DNA of 64,000 nucleotides from GCA-1730015 sp964574535 (GTDB lineage: Bacteria; Pseudomonadota; Gammaproteobacteria; Granulosicoccales; Granulosicoccaceae). The DNA lies in contig CAZNOB010000002.1 of assembly GCA_964574535.1 (NCBI GenBank), forward strand, positions 45,783 to 109,782. The letters run 5' to 3'. Of the stretch, positions 1 to 8,436 are shown one piece after another. Made by a program: the position numbers and the translations under genes. Every line of letters starts with the position of its first letter. Position 1 is the stretch's first letter. A model generated the notes under the pieces. The model made no database searches, was not told where the DNA came from, and was given only the letters and a program-made list of their open reading frames with translations.

Positions 1-412
1 CCGAGAGTTCATGAGGATACTGCCCTTTCAATGAACGCATGTTCACAATGCTGAGCAATTCGTCGATGCGCTTGTTTTTATCGCGCCGATTGAGTCTCCG
101 GAGCCCGAATGCAATATTATCGGCCACGCTTAAATGCGGAAATAAGGCCAGATCCTGAAACATCATACCGATGTGGCGGTTTTCCGCAGCCACCGCGTGA
201 GAGCAGTCGTCGACGGTTTCGCCACGCATTGTGATACGACCCTGGCAAATGGGCTGAAACCCGGCTATTGCGCGCAGCAGCGTCGTTTTGCCAGAGCCGC
301 TTGGACCCAGTAGACAACCGATCTGACCGTTTTCAAGCGTGAAGCTGACATCGTGGACAATGGGTGTCCGTTCAATATTGATGCTGACCTGATTGAGTTC
401 AAATTGATTCAA
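1..412 (-). CDS. ABC transporter ATP-binding protein, partial (C-terminus beyond window)
   Basis: This is the nucleotide-binding subunit of an ABC importer, which hydrolyses ATP at the inner face of the membrane. Translating the minus strand gives a Walker A motif (GPSGSGKTT) at about residues 36-44. A Q-loop region reading MMFQDLALFPHLSVADNIAF follows. The reading frame leaves the window just at the expected signature motif (HELSG). The 'LFPHLSVADNIAFGL' wording is typical of the FbpC/PotA/CysA group, which serves iron(III), polyamine or sulfate importers; the substrate cannot be decided here. The frame stays open for about 30 codons upstream but contains no ATG or GTG, so I chose the TTG at 412 as start. 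That start is weakly supported because no clear ribosome site precedes it. The permease genes must lie outside the window. Confidence 0.85.
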   Translation of the reverse strand, partial: MNQFELNQVSINIERTPIVHDVSFTLENGQIGCLLGPSGSGKTTLLRAIAGFQPICQGRITMRGETVDDCSHAVAAENRHIGMMFQDLALFPHLSVADNIAFGLRRLNRRDKNKRIDELLSIVNMRSLKGQYPHELS

Positions 413-914
413 GGATATGTCCGTCTGGCTGGTTTCAAGCGGTTTGTATTCTTGTTGTTTGGGAATGTGCTTAAACTCGCGGAACGGTATTGTAACTATA
501 AAATCAAGGAAGAATCAGCTTTGCGTGTCTAATGTCGACAACTGTCAGATAAAACTGAAAATCACGTCTGGTCATTGCCACTATCGCTGCTACCGCCAGG
601 CAGAGTGCATGCTGAACCAGCCAGTGAGGCGGCTTCCAGATTGGTACTAGAAGCGCTGATCGGGTGGTATCGCTAATATTAAGTTTATGGTTCAATACCT
701 CGTCCCGCTGTGTTGCAGCGAAAACCGGATTTACCTGAGCTCGGCGGTGATAAACATGCCCTGTAGCGCTGGACAAATCGGTTTTCTGTCAACTCCGGGT
801 GCACAAACACTCACTGGTGGCTATCTTTATCTTCAGGGTTGGGTGGGTCGGACAATTATATTCAACTGATGACAGACCTGCAGGTTTGCACTACAAGTTT
901 CCAGGAACAACTTT
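413..914. other. Divergent intergenic region, no assigned gene
   Basis: This is about 500 bases between the ABC ATPase (leftward) and ilvE (rightward). A minus-strand frame of 90 codons (776 to 504) has a hydrophobic stretch but matches nothing I recognise and has no convincing ribosome site. The region must hold the promoters of both flanking genes. I could not assign a specific promoter with confidence. Confidence 0.4.
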
Positions 915-1838
915 ATGTCAATGTCAGATAGAGATGGTGTGATTTGGCTCGATGGAGAATTAGTCCCGTGGCGAGAAGCCAAGGTCCACGTGCTGACGCA
1001 TACCCTGCACTATGGCATGGGTGTGTTTGAGGGCGTTCGCGCCTATGAAACAGAACGAGGGCCAGCGATCTTCAAGCTGCAGGAACACACGCGTCGATTG
1101 TTTAACTCGGCCAAGATCCTGCGTATGAATATTCCCTGGGACCACGACACTTTGTGTGATGTTCAAAAAACGGTGGTCAGCGAAAATGGTCTGGACTCTG
1201 CTTACCTGCGGCCGATGTGTTTCTATGGCAGCGAAGGAATGGGTCTGCGAGCGGATAACTTATCTGTTCATTGTATGGTCGCAGCCTGGGAGTGGGGTGC
1301 CTATTTGGGCAAAGAAAACATGGAACGCGGTATTCGCATCAAGACCTCGTCGTTCACTCGTCATCATGTGAATATTTCCATGTGCAAGGCCAAAGCCAAC
1401 GGTCAGTATATGAATTCTATGCTGGCTTTGCAGGAAGCACTTCAGGATGGTTATGACGAAGCGCTGTTGCTTGATACGGAAGGTTATGTGGCAGAAGGCT
1501 CTGGTGAGAATTTTTTTATTGTTCGTGATGGTAAAATCTATACACCCGATCTTACCTCGGCGCTGGATGGTATTACCCGGCAGACGGTGCTTTCTCTGGC
1601 CGAAGAAATTGACGTGCCTATTATAGAAAAGCGAATTACCCGTGATGAGGTTTATATTTCCGACGAAGCGTTTTTTAGTGGCACCGCCGCTGAGATAACC
1701 CCGATTAGAGAAGTTGATAACCGTGATGTGGGTGACGGGAAGCGCGGACCAATTACAGAAAAACTACAGTCAATGTTTTTTGATGCGGTGCAGGGCAAGT
1801 CACCTGAACATGAAAAATGGCTGACCTACTTAAAGTAA
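915..1838 (+). CDS. ilvE: Branched-chain amino acid aminotransferase
   Basis: This cytoplasmic class IV PLP aminotransferase makes the last step of valine, leucine and isoleucine synthesis, moving an amino group from glutamate to the 2-oxo acids. At 307 aa it has the usual family length. Visible hallmarks are 'HYGMGVFEGVRAY' near residue 33, the PLP-lysine region 'CKAKANGQYMNSMLA' near residue 158, 'DEALLLDTEGYVAEGSGEN' near residue 182 and 'FFSGTAAEITPI' near residue 253. The ATG at 915 follows an AGGA ribosome site. A small zinc-protein gene follows 21 bases downstream and is probably cotranscribed, with a strong terminator after it. The assignment is very secure at family level. Confidence 0.96.
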   Translation: MSMSDRDGVIWLDGELVPWREAKVHVLTHTLHYGMGVFEGVRAYETERGPAIFKLQEHTRRLFNSAKILRMNIPWDHDTLCDVQKTVVSENGLDSAYLRPMCFYGSEGMGLRADNLSVHCMVAAWEWGAYLGKENMERGIRIKTSSFTRHHVNISMCKAKANGQYMNSMLALQEALQDGYDEALLLDTEGYVAEGSGENFFIVRDGKIYTPDLTSALDGITRQTVLSLAEEIDVPIIEKRITRDEVYISDEAFFSGTAAEITPIREVDNRDVGDGKRGPITEKLQSMFFDAVQGKSPEHEKWLTYLK

Positions 1839-1859
1839 AAATAGCGAGTGTAAATTCAG

Positions 1860-2057
1860 ATGAACGATAATACTAACGCAAAGTCACCGGATAAAAACCA
1901 GGTGATCAAAGTCGGCAGAAACGAGTTGCCTGTCTATTGTCCCACTGAAGCAATGGGGCTATGGAATTCCCATCCGCGTGTATTTATCCCATTGGAGGAG
2001 AGCCCGGAGGCGAGCTGTCCATATTGCGGTAACCGATTTGAACTGAGTGATGATTAA
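1860..2057 (+). CDS. Small CHCC-type zinc-finger protein
   Basis: This 65-aa protein carries the pattern of the zf-CHCC family, which also includes the mitochondrial complex I subunit NDUFS6. The potential zinc ligands are Cys in 'VYCPTEAMGLWNSHPRVF', the His in 'NSHPRV' and the CPYC pair in 'SCPYCGNRFEL'. Many gammaproteobacteria carry a free-standing copy of this protein near ilvE or LPS genes; its biochemical role is not settled. It sits 21 bases after ilvE in the same direction and just before a terminator, so it is probably the last gene of an ilvE operon. Confidence 0.85.
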   Translation: MNDNTNAKSPDKNQVIKVGRNELPVYCPTEAMGLWNSHPRVFIPLEESPEASCPYCGNRFELSDD

Positions 2058-2089
2058 CGCATCGACTGAGCGTAAAATCGGTGGTCATA

Positions 2090-2125
2090 AAAAAGGCCGG
2101 ATCACTGAGTGATCCGGCCTTTTTT
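2090..2125 (+). terminator. Rho-independent terminator after the ilvE operon, probably bidirectional
   Basis: A GC-rich hairpin (GGCCGGATCAC pairing with GTGATCCGGCC, three-base loop) is preceded by six A residues and followed by six T residues. It can therefore stop transcription from ilvE on the plus strand and from tolC, which ends at 2179, on the minus strand. Confidence 0.93.
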
Positions 2126-2178
2126 GCGTTTGTGAAGGGTAAGCTTACAGGCAACCCGTTTTGAAATTCGTAACCGCG

Positions 2179-3486
2179 TTATTGTGGTGCCAATGATCGA
2201 TTGATCGCGGTGATGTGCTTTTCTGCCAGAATGCCTGCAGCCAGTCTGAGTTGCAGACTCTGCACAACGTATTGATGCCTTGCTGCTGCATGGTCAGCTC
2301 TTGCGTTAAACGTTTCCTGTAGAGAGACTAATACTTCCACTGCTGTTCTGGTGCCGGCATCGAAACCTGCCTGTGTGGCTTCTTTTGCAACCTCTGTGGA
2401 TGATAATGCCTGGCTCAGTGCATTGGCTTGACTGACGTCGGCGATCACACTCAGATAAGCATCCCGGGTTTCCTGCTCAACGGCGCGTCGAACTGTTTCC
2501 CGATTGAATGCCGCTTGTCTTGCGCGCGCCCTGGCCTGTCGCAGGGAAGCGCTTACGCGGCCACCAGTATACAAGGGATAGTTAAGCTGCAGCCTGAGCT
2601 GACCGGACTCAACATCGCGCCCGGTGACGGATTCAGTAGTGGAGTTGGTATAAGCGCCATTGAGTGCCACGATGGGTTTTCGTCCGGCGTGTTCGATTTT
2701 AATATCCTTTTCCGCCAGCGCCTGTTCGAAATCGGCAATTCTTAAGCGAGGGCTGTTTTGCTCAGCTATGGCGATCCATTCCTGTATTGAAGTCGGGTTT
2801 GGATGGGTCAGTTCTGCGTCGGCTTTCAATTCGCTCAATTCTGGAACATCTTGATTGATAATCACTCGCAGGGCATCTTTGGCTAATGCCAGCTGATTTT
2901 CGGCAACAACTTCCCGGGCCACTGCCAGGTCGAGTTGTGCCTGTGCTTCTTTGACATCAGTCACCGCAGTCAGGCCAACTTCGAAGCGGCGCTCTGCCTG
3001 TTCGGTTTGCCGTGCAATTGCTTCGCGTGATGAACTTGCGGCTCGAAAGGCCTCTTGTGCGGTAAGAATATTAAAATAGGCCTGGGCGGTACGAAACATC
3101 AGATTTTGCTGAGCTTCAAGCAGCGTTGCTTCGGCCTGTGACACCGTCAGCTTCGCTTTCTTGGCCGTCTGCCATGCAGCAGAGTTGTAGAGATTCTGCG
3201 TAATTGAAGCACCGTAGGAATCACTGTCGAAAATGCCGGTGCCGTCATTATTTGTCTCATTGATAGCTGCATCTGCAATAAGCGCTACACTAGGACGTAA
3301 TGCGGATCGTGCCAGCGGCAGGGCTTCAATTGCTGCATCGAATTGCGCTTGTGTTGCCTGAATCACCGAGTCGCTTGCCACTGCTATTTGGTAGATCTCT
3401 GACAAATCGGCAGCATTGGATGCAGATGTTGTCAGCAATGGCACAGTCAGGGTCAATGTGAGGGTTAGCGTCTCGCGCAGTTTCAT
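2179..3486 (-). CDS. tolC: TolC-family outer membrane efflux protein
   Basis: This is the outer-membrane channel subunit for type I secretion and tripartite drug efflux. It has 435 aa, close to E. coli TolC and the AggA/PrtF types. It starts with a signal peptide, 'MKLRETLTLTLTLTV' followed by a cleavage region near 'SNAADL'. Long alanine, glutamine and glutamate-rich helices follow, with the duplicated structure of the OEP family ('AQAYFNILTAQEAFRAA', 'RDAYLSVIADVSQANALSQAL'). The signal peptide's TL repeat is coded by a short imperfect tandem repeat. A pcm-like gene lies 282 bases upstream on the same strand, a neighbourhood common in gammaproteobacteria. No inner-membrane partner is nearby, so it may serve several systems. 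Confidence 0.9.
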   Translation of the reverse strand: MKLRETLTLTLTLTVPLLTTSASNAADLSEIYQIAVASDSVIQATQAQFDAAIEALPLARSALRPSVALIADAAINETNNDGTGIFDSDSYGASITQNLYNSAAWQTAKKAKLTVSQAEATLLEAQQNLMFRTAQAYFNILTAQEAFRAASSSREAIARQTEQAERRFEVGLTAVTDVKEAQAQLDLAVAREVVAENQLALAKDALRVIINQDVPELSELKADAELTHPNPTSIQEWIAIAEQNSPRLRIADFEQALAEKDIKIEHAGRKPIVALNGAYTNSTTESVTGRDVESGQLRLQLNYPLYTGGRVSASLRQARARARQAAFNRETVRRAVEQETRDAYLSVIADVSQANALSQALSSTEVAKEATQAGFDAGTRTAVEVLVSLQETFNARADHAAARHQYVVQSLQLRLAAGILAEKHITAINRSLAPQ

Positions 3487-3768
3487 AGGGGTAGATTCTC
3501 TATACCGACGTTGGATCTCACCATGCCGAGAGTTTTTATAGCTCGTGGCAGAGGTCGTTTAATTATTTAATATAAAGAATGTAGAACGTATTTGGAGTTT
3601 TTGGGATGACTATTTGGTGTGGTAGCAACCGTTTTGTATTGTTGTGGACTGTTACCGCGGGCTAACTGGCCGGCGGGGCAGGCGAATTTGGAGCCTGACT
3701 CTATTCTTAACAATTGTTCTGCGCGACGCGGGCCTGCGCTGACGATCAGGCCTGCTGAAATTGGCGGA

Positions 3769-4437
3769 TCAGAATACGAAAGTGTCGTCGTTATTCGCTA
3801 CTGCTGATTTTATTAACGCTGGAATATGTGTGTCGAAAATACTCTGTTCCAGCCAGTCCGCTTCGCCTATTCGTCGAATAACAAAAGTTTCCATGATGGG
3901 TGCTGATTCGCTACCGATGGTGACAATCAATCTACCCATGTTTGTGAGACGGGTTTTTAACCGGTCGGGTACATGTTCAAGCGATCCGTTGACGATGATC
4001 GCATCGTAGGTGGTTTTATCAGGAAGATCACCGATGAGATCGCCGGTAATGAATTTGATATTATCGATGCCGCAATTGCCGGCGCTCTCCTGAGCCGTTG
4101 AGTTCATTTCTTCAGAAGTATCGATAGATTCTACGTGCTTGCACATCTTCGCGGCGCAGGCGGCTATATAACCGCTGCCACTACCGATGATCAGAGCGCG
4201 ATCATCGTTCTCCAGAACTGCCGCCTGCAGCAGTCGTGCTTCTATATTGGGATTCAGAGATACGCGGTTGTTGTTCAGTGGGATTCTGGTATCCGAATAC
4301 GCCAATCCGTCATGTTCTGAAGGCAGGAAGTGCTCACGCGGTACGGCTGCCAGTGCGTCCAGTACACGTTGATCCAGCACATCCCAGGGGCGGATTTGCT
4401 GTTCTATCATATTGGTTCTGGCTTGTTCGAAATTCAC
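3769..4437 (-). CDS. Protein-L-isoaspartate O-methyltransferase-like protein
   Basis: This 222-aa class I SAM-dependent methyltransferase belongs to the Pcm family. True Pcm methylates damaged isoaspartyl residues to start their repair. The N-terminus 'MIEQQIRPWDVLDQRVLDAL' and 'PREHFLPSEH' are typical of the family. The SAM-binding motif I is 'ALIIGSGSGYIAACAAK' near residue 82. The equivalent of motif II is 'YDAIIVNGSLEHVPD'. The usual Pcm ending is weak, and this subgroup linked to tolC may act on another substrate. It probably shares a promoter region or operon with tolC downstream. Confidence 0.85.
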   Translation of the reverse strand: MNFEQARTNMIEQQIRPWDVLDQRVLDALAAVPREHFLPSEHDGLAYSDTRIPLNNNRVSLNPNIEARLLQAAVLENDDRALIIGSGSGYIAACAAKMCKHVESIDTSEEMNSTAQESAGNCGIDNIKFITGDLIGDLPDKTTYDAIIVNGSLEHVPDRLKTRLTNMGRLIVTIGSESAPIMETFVIRRIGEADWLEQSIFDTHIPALIKSAVANNDDTFVF

Positions 4438-4810
4438 TCGAATCGCTCCGAAACTGTTTCTGACTATGGTCAGATAGTGTCAATGTTTATGGTTTAAATG
4501 ATAACGTGATTAGCAGCAAATCTGATTATTCAATGCTGCTAATTTCGTGCCCTGTCCGGAGCAACGTTAATGTAATTCACTGGTCAATTGGCTGGCGCAT
4601 GGGTAATGGCGGCTCCTGGTGGTTGTCCGAGAGCCGGAATCAACTCCGGGCGCGGCACCATGCCCGCTATTTTGATTGATCGTGTCAGAGGGAAGAGCAC
4701 CTAATCGACTGGATTGACAATAAATCCGGCTGAAAATTTCATGCCCTCGTGATGATCGTGAGTCCAGTATAACCGAGCTGGTGATTATAGCGTAGCCTGG
4801 CAGACGGACT
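4438..4810. other. Intergenic region without visible gene
   Basis: This stretch of 373 bases lies between the rhlB stop codon and the start of the pcm-like gene, both leftward. I see no coding frame, tRNA or strong hairpin followed by a T-run. It should contain the pcm/tolC promoter, which I cannot place. Confidence 0.4.
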
Positions 4811-6118
4811 TTAGTCGCTTTTGGCGTTTACCGGCTTACGATTTCCAGAGCGGCGATTGGAGGGCTTGCCAGAACGTCTGTTATTGCTGCGGCCGCCGCC
4901 TTTTTTGGGTGGTTTGTTGCGCGCAATTTTAGCCGGTGGGGCAGGCACAGGAAGTAAGTCATCGGTCACCTGACTTGCAGGAATCTCCTGGCCAAGTAGC
5001 TCTTCGATTTCAGGTAGTGAGAAAACAAATTCTTCACAGGCAAAAGAAATTGCCTCACCGGAGGCACCCGCGCGAGCGGTTCGACCTATGCGGTGAACAT
5101 AGTCTTCTGCGTTCTGTGGCAAGTCGAAGTTGAACACATGAGTTACCCCGTCAATGTGCAGTCCCCGAGCTGCCACATCGGTGGCGATCAGGGTATTCAA
5201 CGTGCCACCAGCCAGATCTTTTATGAGTCGCTGACGTTTGTTCTGGCGAACATCGCCGGACAAGACTTCAGCGTTGACATCATTGCCCAGAAGGCTTGCG
5301 TGAACTCTTTCGGCAACTCGTTTTGTATTGACGAAAACAATACTCCGCTGGGGCTGTAGCTTTTGCATTAGTCCAATTAATAGCGGGATTTTTTCATCGG
5401 ATGCCGGGTGATAAACGCTTTGCGTTACTTTCTCTGCCGCGATCTGATCTGATTTGGTTTTCAAATCAATCGGGTTATTCATGTGTTCGTAGGCAAGTTC
5501 CATTACCCGATGCGACAGCGTTGCCGAGAACAACAGGTTCAGTCGATTTTCAGGTGGTGGCATACGACGCAGTAAAAACCTTATATCAGTGATAAAACCC
5601 AAGTCAAACATGCGATCCGCCTCATCCAGGACCACAACTTGTGATCTTTTTAAGGAGAACACTCGCTGCTTTAAATAATCGATGATACGACCGGGCGTTC
5701 CGATAAGAATATCGGCACCTGCCTGAATAGTGCGGCGTTGTTTTTCATAATCTGTGCCGCCGTAGGCCAGCGCAATTTTGAAATCAGTGTTCGCGCCCAG
5801 TTGTTCGGCATCCTTGTGGATTTGTATCGCTAGTTCTCTGGTTGGAGCCAGTATAAGGGCTCGCAACTCGGTTGGAGCGCGATCTTCCGGGTCGGGGTTA
5901 TTCAGCAGATATTGATACATGCCCAGCAGGAACGCAGCCGTTTTTCCGGTGCCGGTTTGGGATTGTGCCGCGATATCTTTACCTTCCAGCATGAGTGGCA
6001 GTGCCAATTGCTGAATTTCGGTACATTGGGTGAAACCTGCGGTTTGCAGGGCAGTGCTCAAAATCGGATTTAGGTCGAATTCTGAGAAACTGACGGACGT
6101 CAGATAGTTAGATTTCAT
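4811..6118 (-). CDS. rhlB: DEAD-box ATP-dependent RNA helicase RhlB
   Basis: This cytoplasmic RNA helicase of the RNA-degradation machinery unwinds structured RNA for RNase E and PNPase. All core motifs are present in 435 aa: Q motif 'FTQCTEIQQLALP', motif I 'AQSQTGTGKTAA', Ia 'PTRELA', 'GTPGR', motif II 'VLDEADRMFDLGF', motif III 'FSATL' and motif VI 'HRIGRTARAG'. The tail is rich in Lys, Arg, Asn and Gly (residues about 395-435) and likely binds RNA or partners. The gene is divergent from trxA-rho, the standard rhlB position in gammaproteobacteria. That context separates it from RhlE and DbpA paralogues. Confidence 0.92.
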   Translation of the reverse strand: MKSNYLTSVSFSEFDLNPILSTALQTAGFTQCTEIQQLALPLMLEGKDIAAQSQTGTGKTAAFLLGMYQYLLNNPDPEDRAPTELRALILAPTRELAIQIHKDAEQLGANTDFKIALAYGGTDYEKQRRTIQAGADILIGTPGRIIDYLKQRVFSLKRSQVVVLDEADRMFDLGFITDIRFLLRRMPPPENRLNLLFSATLSHRVMELAYEHMNNPIDLKTKSDQIAAEKVTQSVYHPASDEKIPLLIGLMQKLQPQRSIVFVNTKRVAERVHASLLGNDVNAEVLSGDVRQNKRQRLIKDLAGGTLNTLIATDVAARGLHIDGVTHVFNFDLPQNAEDYVHRIGRTARAGASGEAISFACEEFVFSLPEIEELLGQEIPASQVTDDLLPVPAPPAKIARNKPPKKGGGRSNNRRSGKPSNRRSGNRKPVNAKSD

Positions 6119-6435
6119 GGCAAGAGGATAGCTTATTTCGCGAAACCACGTTGAGGCAGCTAATTTACAGGTTTTTCAGGCAGTAACAGCAAACACCGAA
6201 AACCTGTCTTTTTTCAGTTAGCCAATTGAATTGTGATTTAAGTCAATGGCTTAGTTGTATTTTTCCGAGTTTGGCGTTATCGGTGTGTTGTACGCCAAAA
6301 GATCGAATGGATAGCAGGTTCTGCACGGAGGGTGAACGTCTCATGTTCCCTTGTGTCACAACAGCAGTCTTGAAATAGTCCTTTATTACAACAATAATTT
6401 TGCGATAATAGTGGTTTACCTGAGGAGAAGAACCA

Positions 6436-6762
6436 GTGCACGAGAATATAGTAGAAGTGAATGACGCGAACTTTGATGCCGAAGTGCTGCAAGCAGAAGT
6501 GCCTGTGCTCGTGGACTATTGGGCAGAGTGGTGCGGACCCTGCAAAATGATTGCTCCGATTCTCGACGAAATCGCCGAGGAGTACGGAGATAAGGTCAAG
6601 ATCGCCAAGCTGAATATCGACGATAATCAAGCCACCCCGCCCAAGTACGGAATTCGGGGCATTCCCACGCTGATGTTGTTCAAAAATGGTTCGGTCGAAG
6701 GGACTAAGGTTGGCGCACTATCTAAAACACAGCTGTCGGCTTTTATCGACTCAAACGCCTGA
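6436..6762 (+). CDS. trxA: Thioredoxin 1
   Basis: This 108-aa cytoplasmic disulfide reductase has the active site WCGPCK at residues 32-37 and the cis-proline loop 'IRGIPTLMLFKNG'. It reduces ribonucleotide reductase, PAPS reductase, methionine sulfoxide reductases and other proteins. Translation starts at a GTG at 6436 behind a clear GGAG ribosome site. It lies between divergent rhlB and downstream rho, as in E. coli. An imperfect 10-bp hairpin (6779-6804) without a T-run follows the stop codon and may protect the 3' end. Confidence 0.97.
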   Translation: MHENIVEVNDANFDAEVLQAEVPVLVDYWAEWCGPCKMIAPILDEIAEEYGDKVKIAKLNIDDNQATPPKYGIRGIPTLMLFKNGSVEGTKVGALSKTQLSAFIDSNA

Positions 6763-7094
6763 TTAAACTGGCTGGACTGTGGTGTCAGCAAGATCTGGCA
6801 CCACAAAACCTGAAATATCTACTATACTTATCAGTTATTAGCTGCAAGCGCGGTGTACACCGGCAGCAATCCCTTTTTATCAATATGCCACGCTAGACGT
6901 GCGCTATTGCGCGTGATATGTTTCGCGAATCCTGCTATTAACTTGCGCTTGTGCCACTCAGGCATCGCACGACTTTTCACTTAAATAGATTACACGTTAA
7001 TCTAGAAATTCTTTATCAACCAGCCATTCGAATAAACGAATGCAGGGTGTGTTTTCGCACGCCTTCCCAATAGCAAATCTTGCATTGTCCCAAT
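6763..7094 (+). promoter_or_regulatory. Long rho leader region
   Basis: There are 332 bases between the trxA stop codon and the rho start codon. Nothing here is coding that I can support. In E. coli the rho leader of similar length mediates autogenous Rho-dependent attenuation, and this leader is in the same genetic position. That function is inferred from position only. An imperfect inverted repeat follows the trxA stop at 6779-6804. Confidence 0.5.
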
Positions 7095-8351
7095 ATGAAT
7101 TTAACCGATCTTAAAAAGAAATCCGCAACCGAACTCGTTGAGTTAGCTCAGTCAGAAGGGCTCGACAGTGTTGCGCGATCACGCAAGCAGGATATTATTT
7201 TCTCGCTGCTAAAGGCGCACTCCAGAAAAGGCGAAGATATTTTTGGCGGTGGTGTACTGGAAATATTGCAGGATGGCTTTGGCTTTTTACGATCAGCTGA
7301 CAGCTCATACCTTGCCGGGCCTGACGATATTTATGTTTCGCCAAGCCAGATCAGACGTTTTAGTCTGCGCACCGGGGATTCTATCTCGGGCAAGATACGC
7401 CCGCCTAAAGATGGTGAGCGGTACTTCGCGCTACTGAAAGTTGATGAAATAAATTTTGGACCACCGGAAGAAGCACGTAATAAAGTTCTTTTTGAGAACC
7501 TGACACCACTGCATGCTACCGATAGACTGACGCTTGAACTGGGCAATGGCAGTACCGAAGATATCACTGCGCGAACCATCGATTTTGTGGCACCTATTGG
7601 CAAAGGGCAGCGCGCGTTAATTGTGTCACCGCCGAAAGCCGGTAAAACCATGATTCTGCAAAACATCGCGCAGAGCATCGCCCACAATGATCCGGACTGC
7701 GTACTGATTGTTCTGCTAATCGATGAAAGACCGGAAGAAGTCACAGAGATGGAGCGAATGGTTCAGGGGGAAGTGGTCTCAAGCACCTTTGATGAACCTG
7801 CCAGCCGTCATGTGCAGGTCGCCGAGATGGTGATTGAAAAAGCCAAGCGCCTGGTTGAACACAAAAAAGATGTAGTTATTCTGCTTGATTCAATAACGCG
7901 TCTTGCTCGTGCTTATAACACAGTGATTCCTTCTTCAGGTAAAGTGTTGACGGGTGGTGTTGATGCCCATGCCTTGCATCGGCCAAAAAGATTTTTCGGT
8001 GCGGCAAGAAATATAGAAGAAGGTGGCAGCCTGACAATAGTAGCGACTACCCTGGTTGATACCGGTTCAAAAATGGACGAGGTTATTTACGAGGAATTCA
8101 AGGGCACAGGTAATATGGAGCTTCATCTGGACCGACGTATTGCCGAAAAACGCACCTTCCCTGCAATCAGTGTTAATCGATCTGGTACACGCCGTGAGGA
8201 ATTAATGATCAGCCCGGAAGAGCTGCAGAAAATCTGGATACTGCGTAAATTCCTGCATCCGATGGATGAAATCGAAGCGATGGAATTTTTAATGGGACGG
8301 CTGCAGCAAACTAAAACCAACGATGAGTTCTTTGATGCAATGAAGCGTTAG
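7095..8351 (+). CDS. rho: Transcription termination factor Rho
   Basis: Rho is a hexameric RNA helicase that ends transcription by moving along nascent RNA with ATP. The product starting at the ATG at 7095 (MNLTDLKKK) is 418 aa, against 419 in E. coli, and is closely similar to it throughout. Features are the N-terminal helix bundle, the cold-shock-like RNA-binding domain ('GFGFLRS', 'YLAGPDDIYVSPSQIRRF'), Walker A 'SPPKAGKTM' near residue 178, Walker B 'VVILLDSITRLARAYN' and the secondary RNA-binding loops ('GTGNMELHLDRR'). A TTG at 7080 would add five residues, but the ATG matches the family's start. Confidence 0.98.
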   Translation: MNLTDLKKKSATELVELAQSEGLDSVARSRKQDIIFSLLKAHSRKGEDIFGGGVLEILQDGFGFLRSADSSYLAGPDDIYVSPSQIRRFSLRTGDSISGKIRPPKDGERYFALLKVDEINFGPPEEARNKVLFENLTPLHATDRLTLELGNGSTEDITARTIDFVAPIGKGQRALIVSPPKAGKTMILQNIAQSIAHNDPDCVLIVLLIDERPEEVTEMERMVQGEVVSSTFDEPASRHVQVAEMVIEKAKRLVEHKKDVVILLDSITRLARAYNTVIPSSGKVLTGGVDAHALHRPKRFFGAARNIEEGGSLTIVATTLVDTGSKMDEVIYEEFKGTGNMELHLDRRIAEKRTFPAISVNRSGTRREELMISPEELQKIWILRKFLHPMDEIEAMEFLMGRLQQTKTNDEFFDAMKR

Positions 8352-8436
8352 TTGCTAATAGTTCTTTATGATTCAACTTTCGGAGTCAAAAGCTCACTCC
8401 AGCCTTCCCCAGATTTAAAAAGCAGACTCGAATTAA

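Noticed and set aside
504..776. Minus-strand frame of 90 codons with a hydrophobic stretch upstream of the ABC ATPase
   Set aside because: No recognisable family and no good ribosome site. It overlaps part of the open frame upstream of the ABC gene and would have to be a lone short gene in a divergent promoter region.
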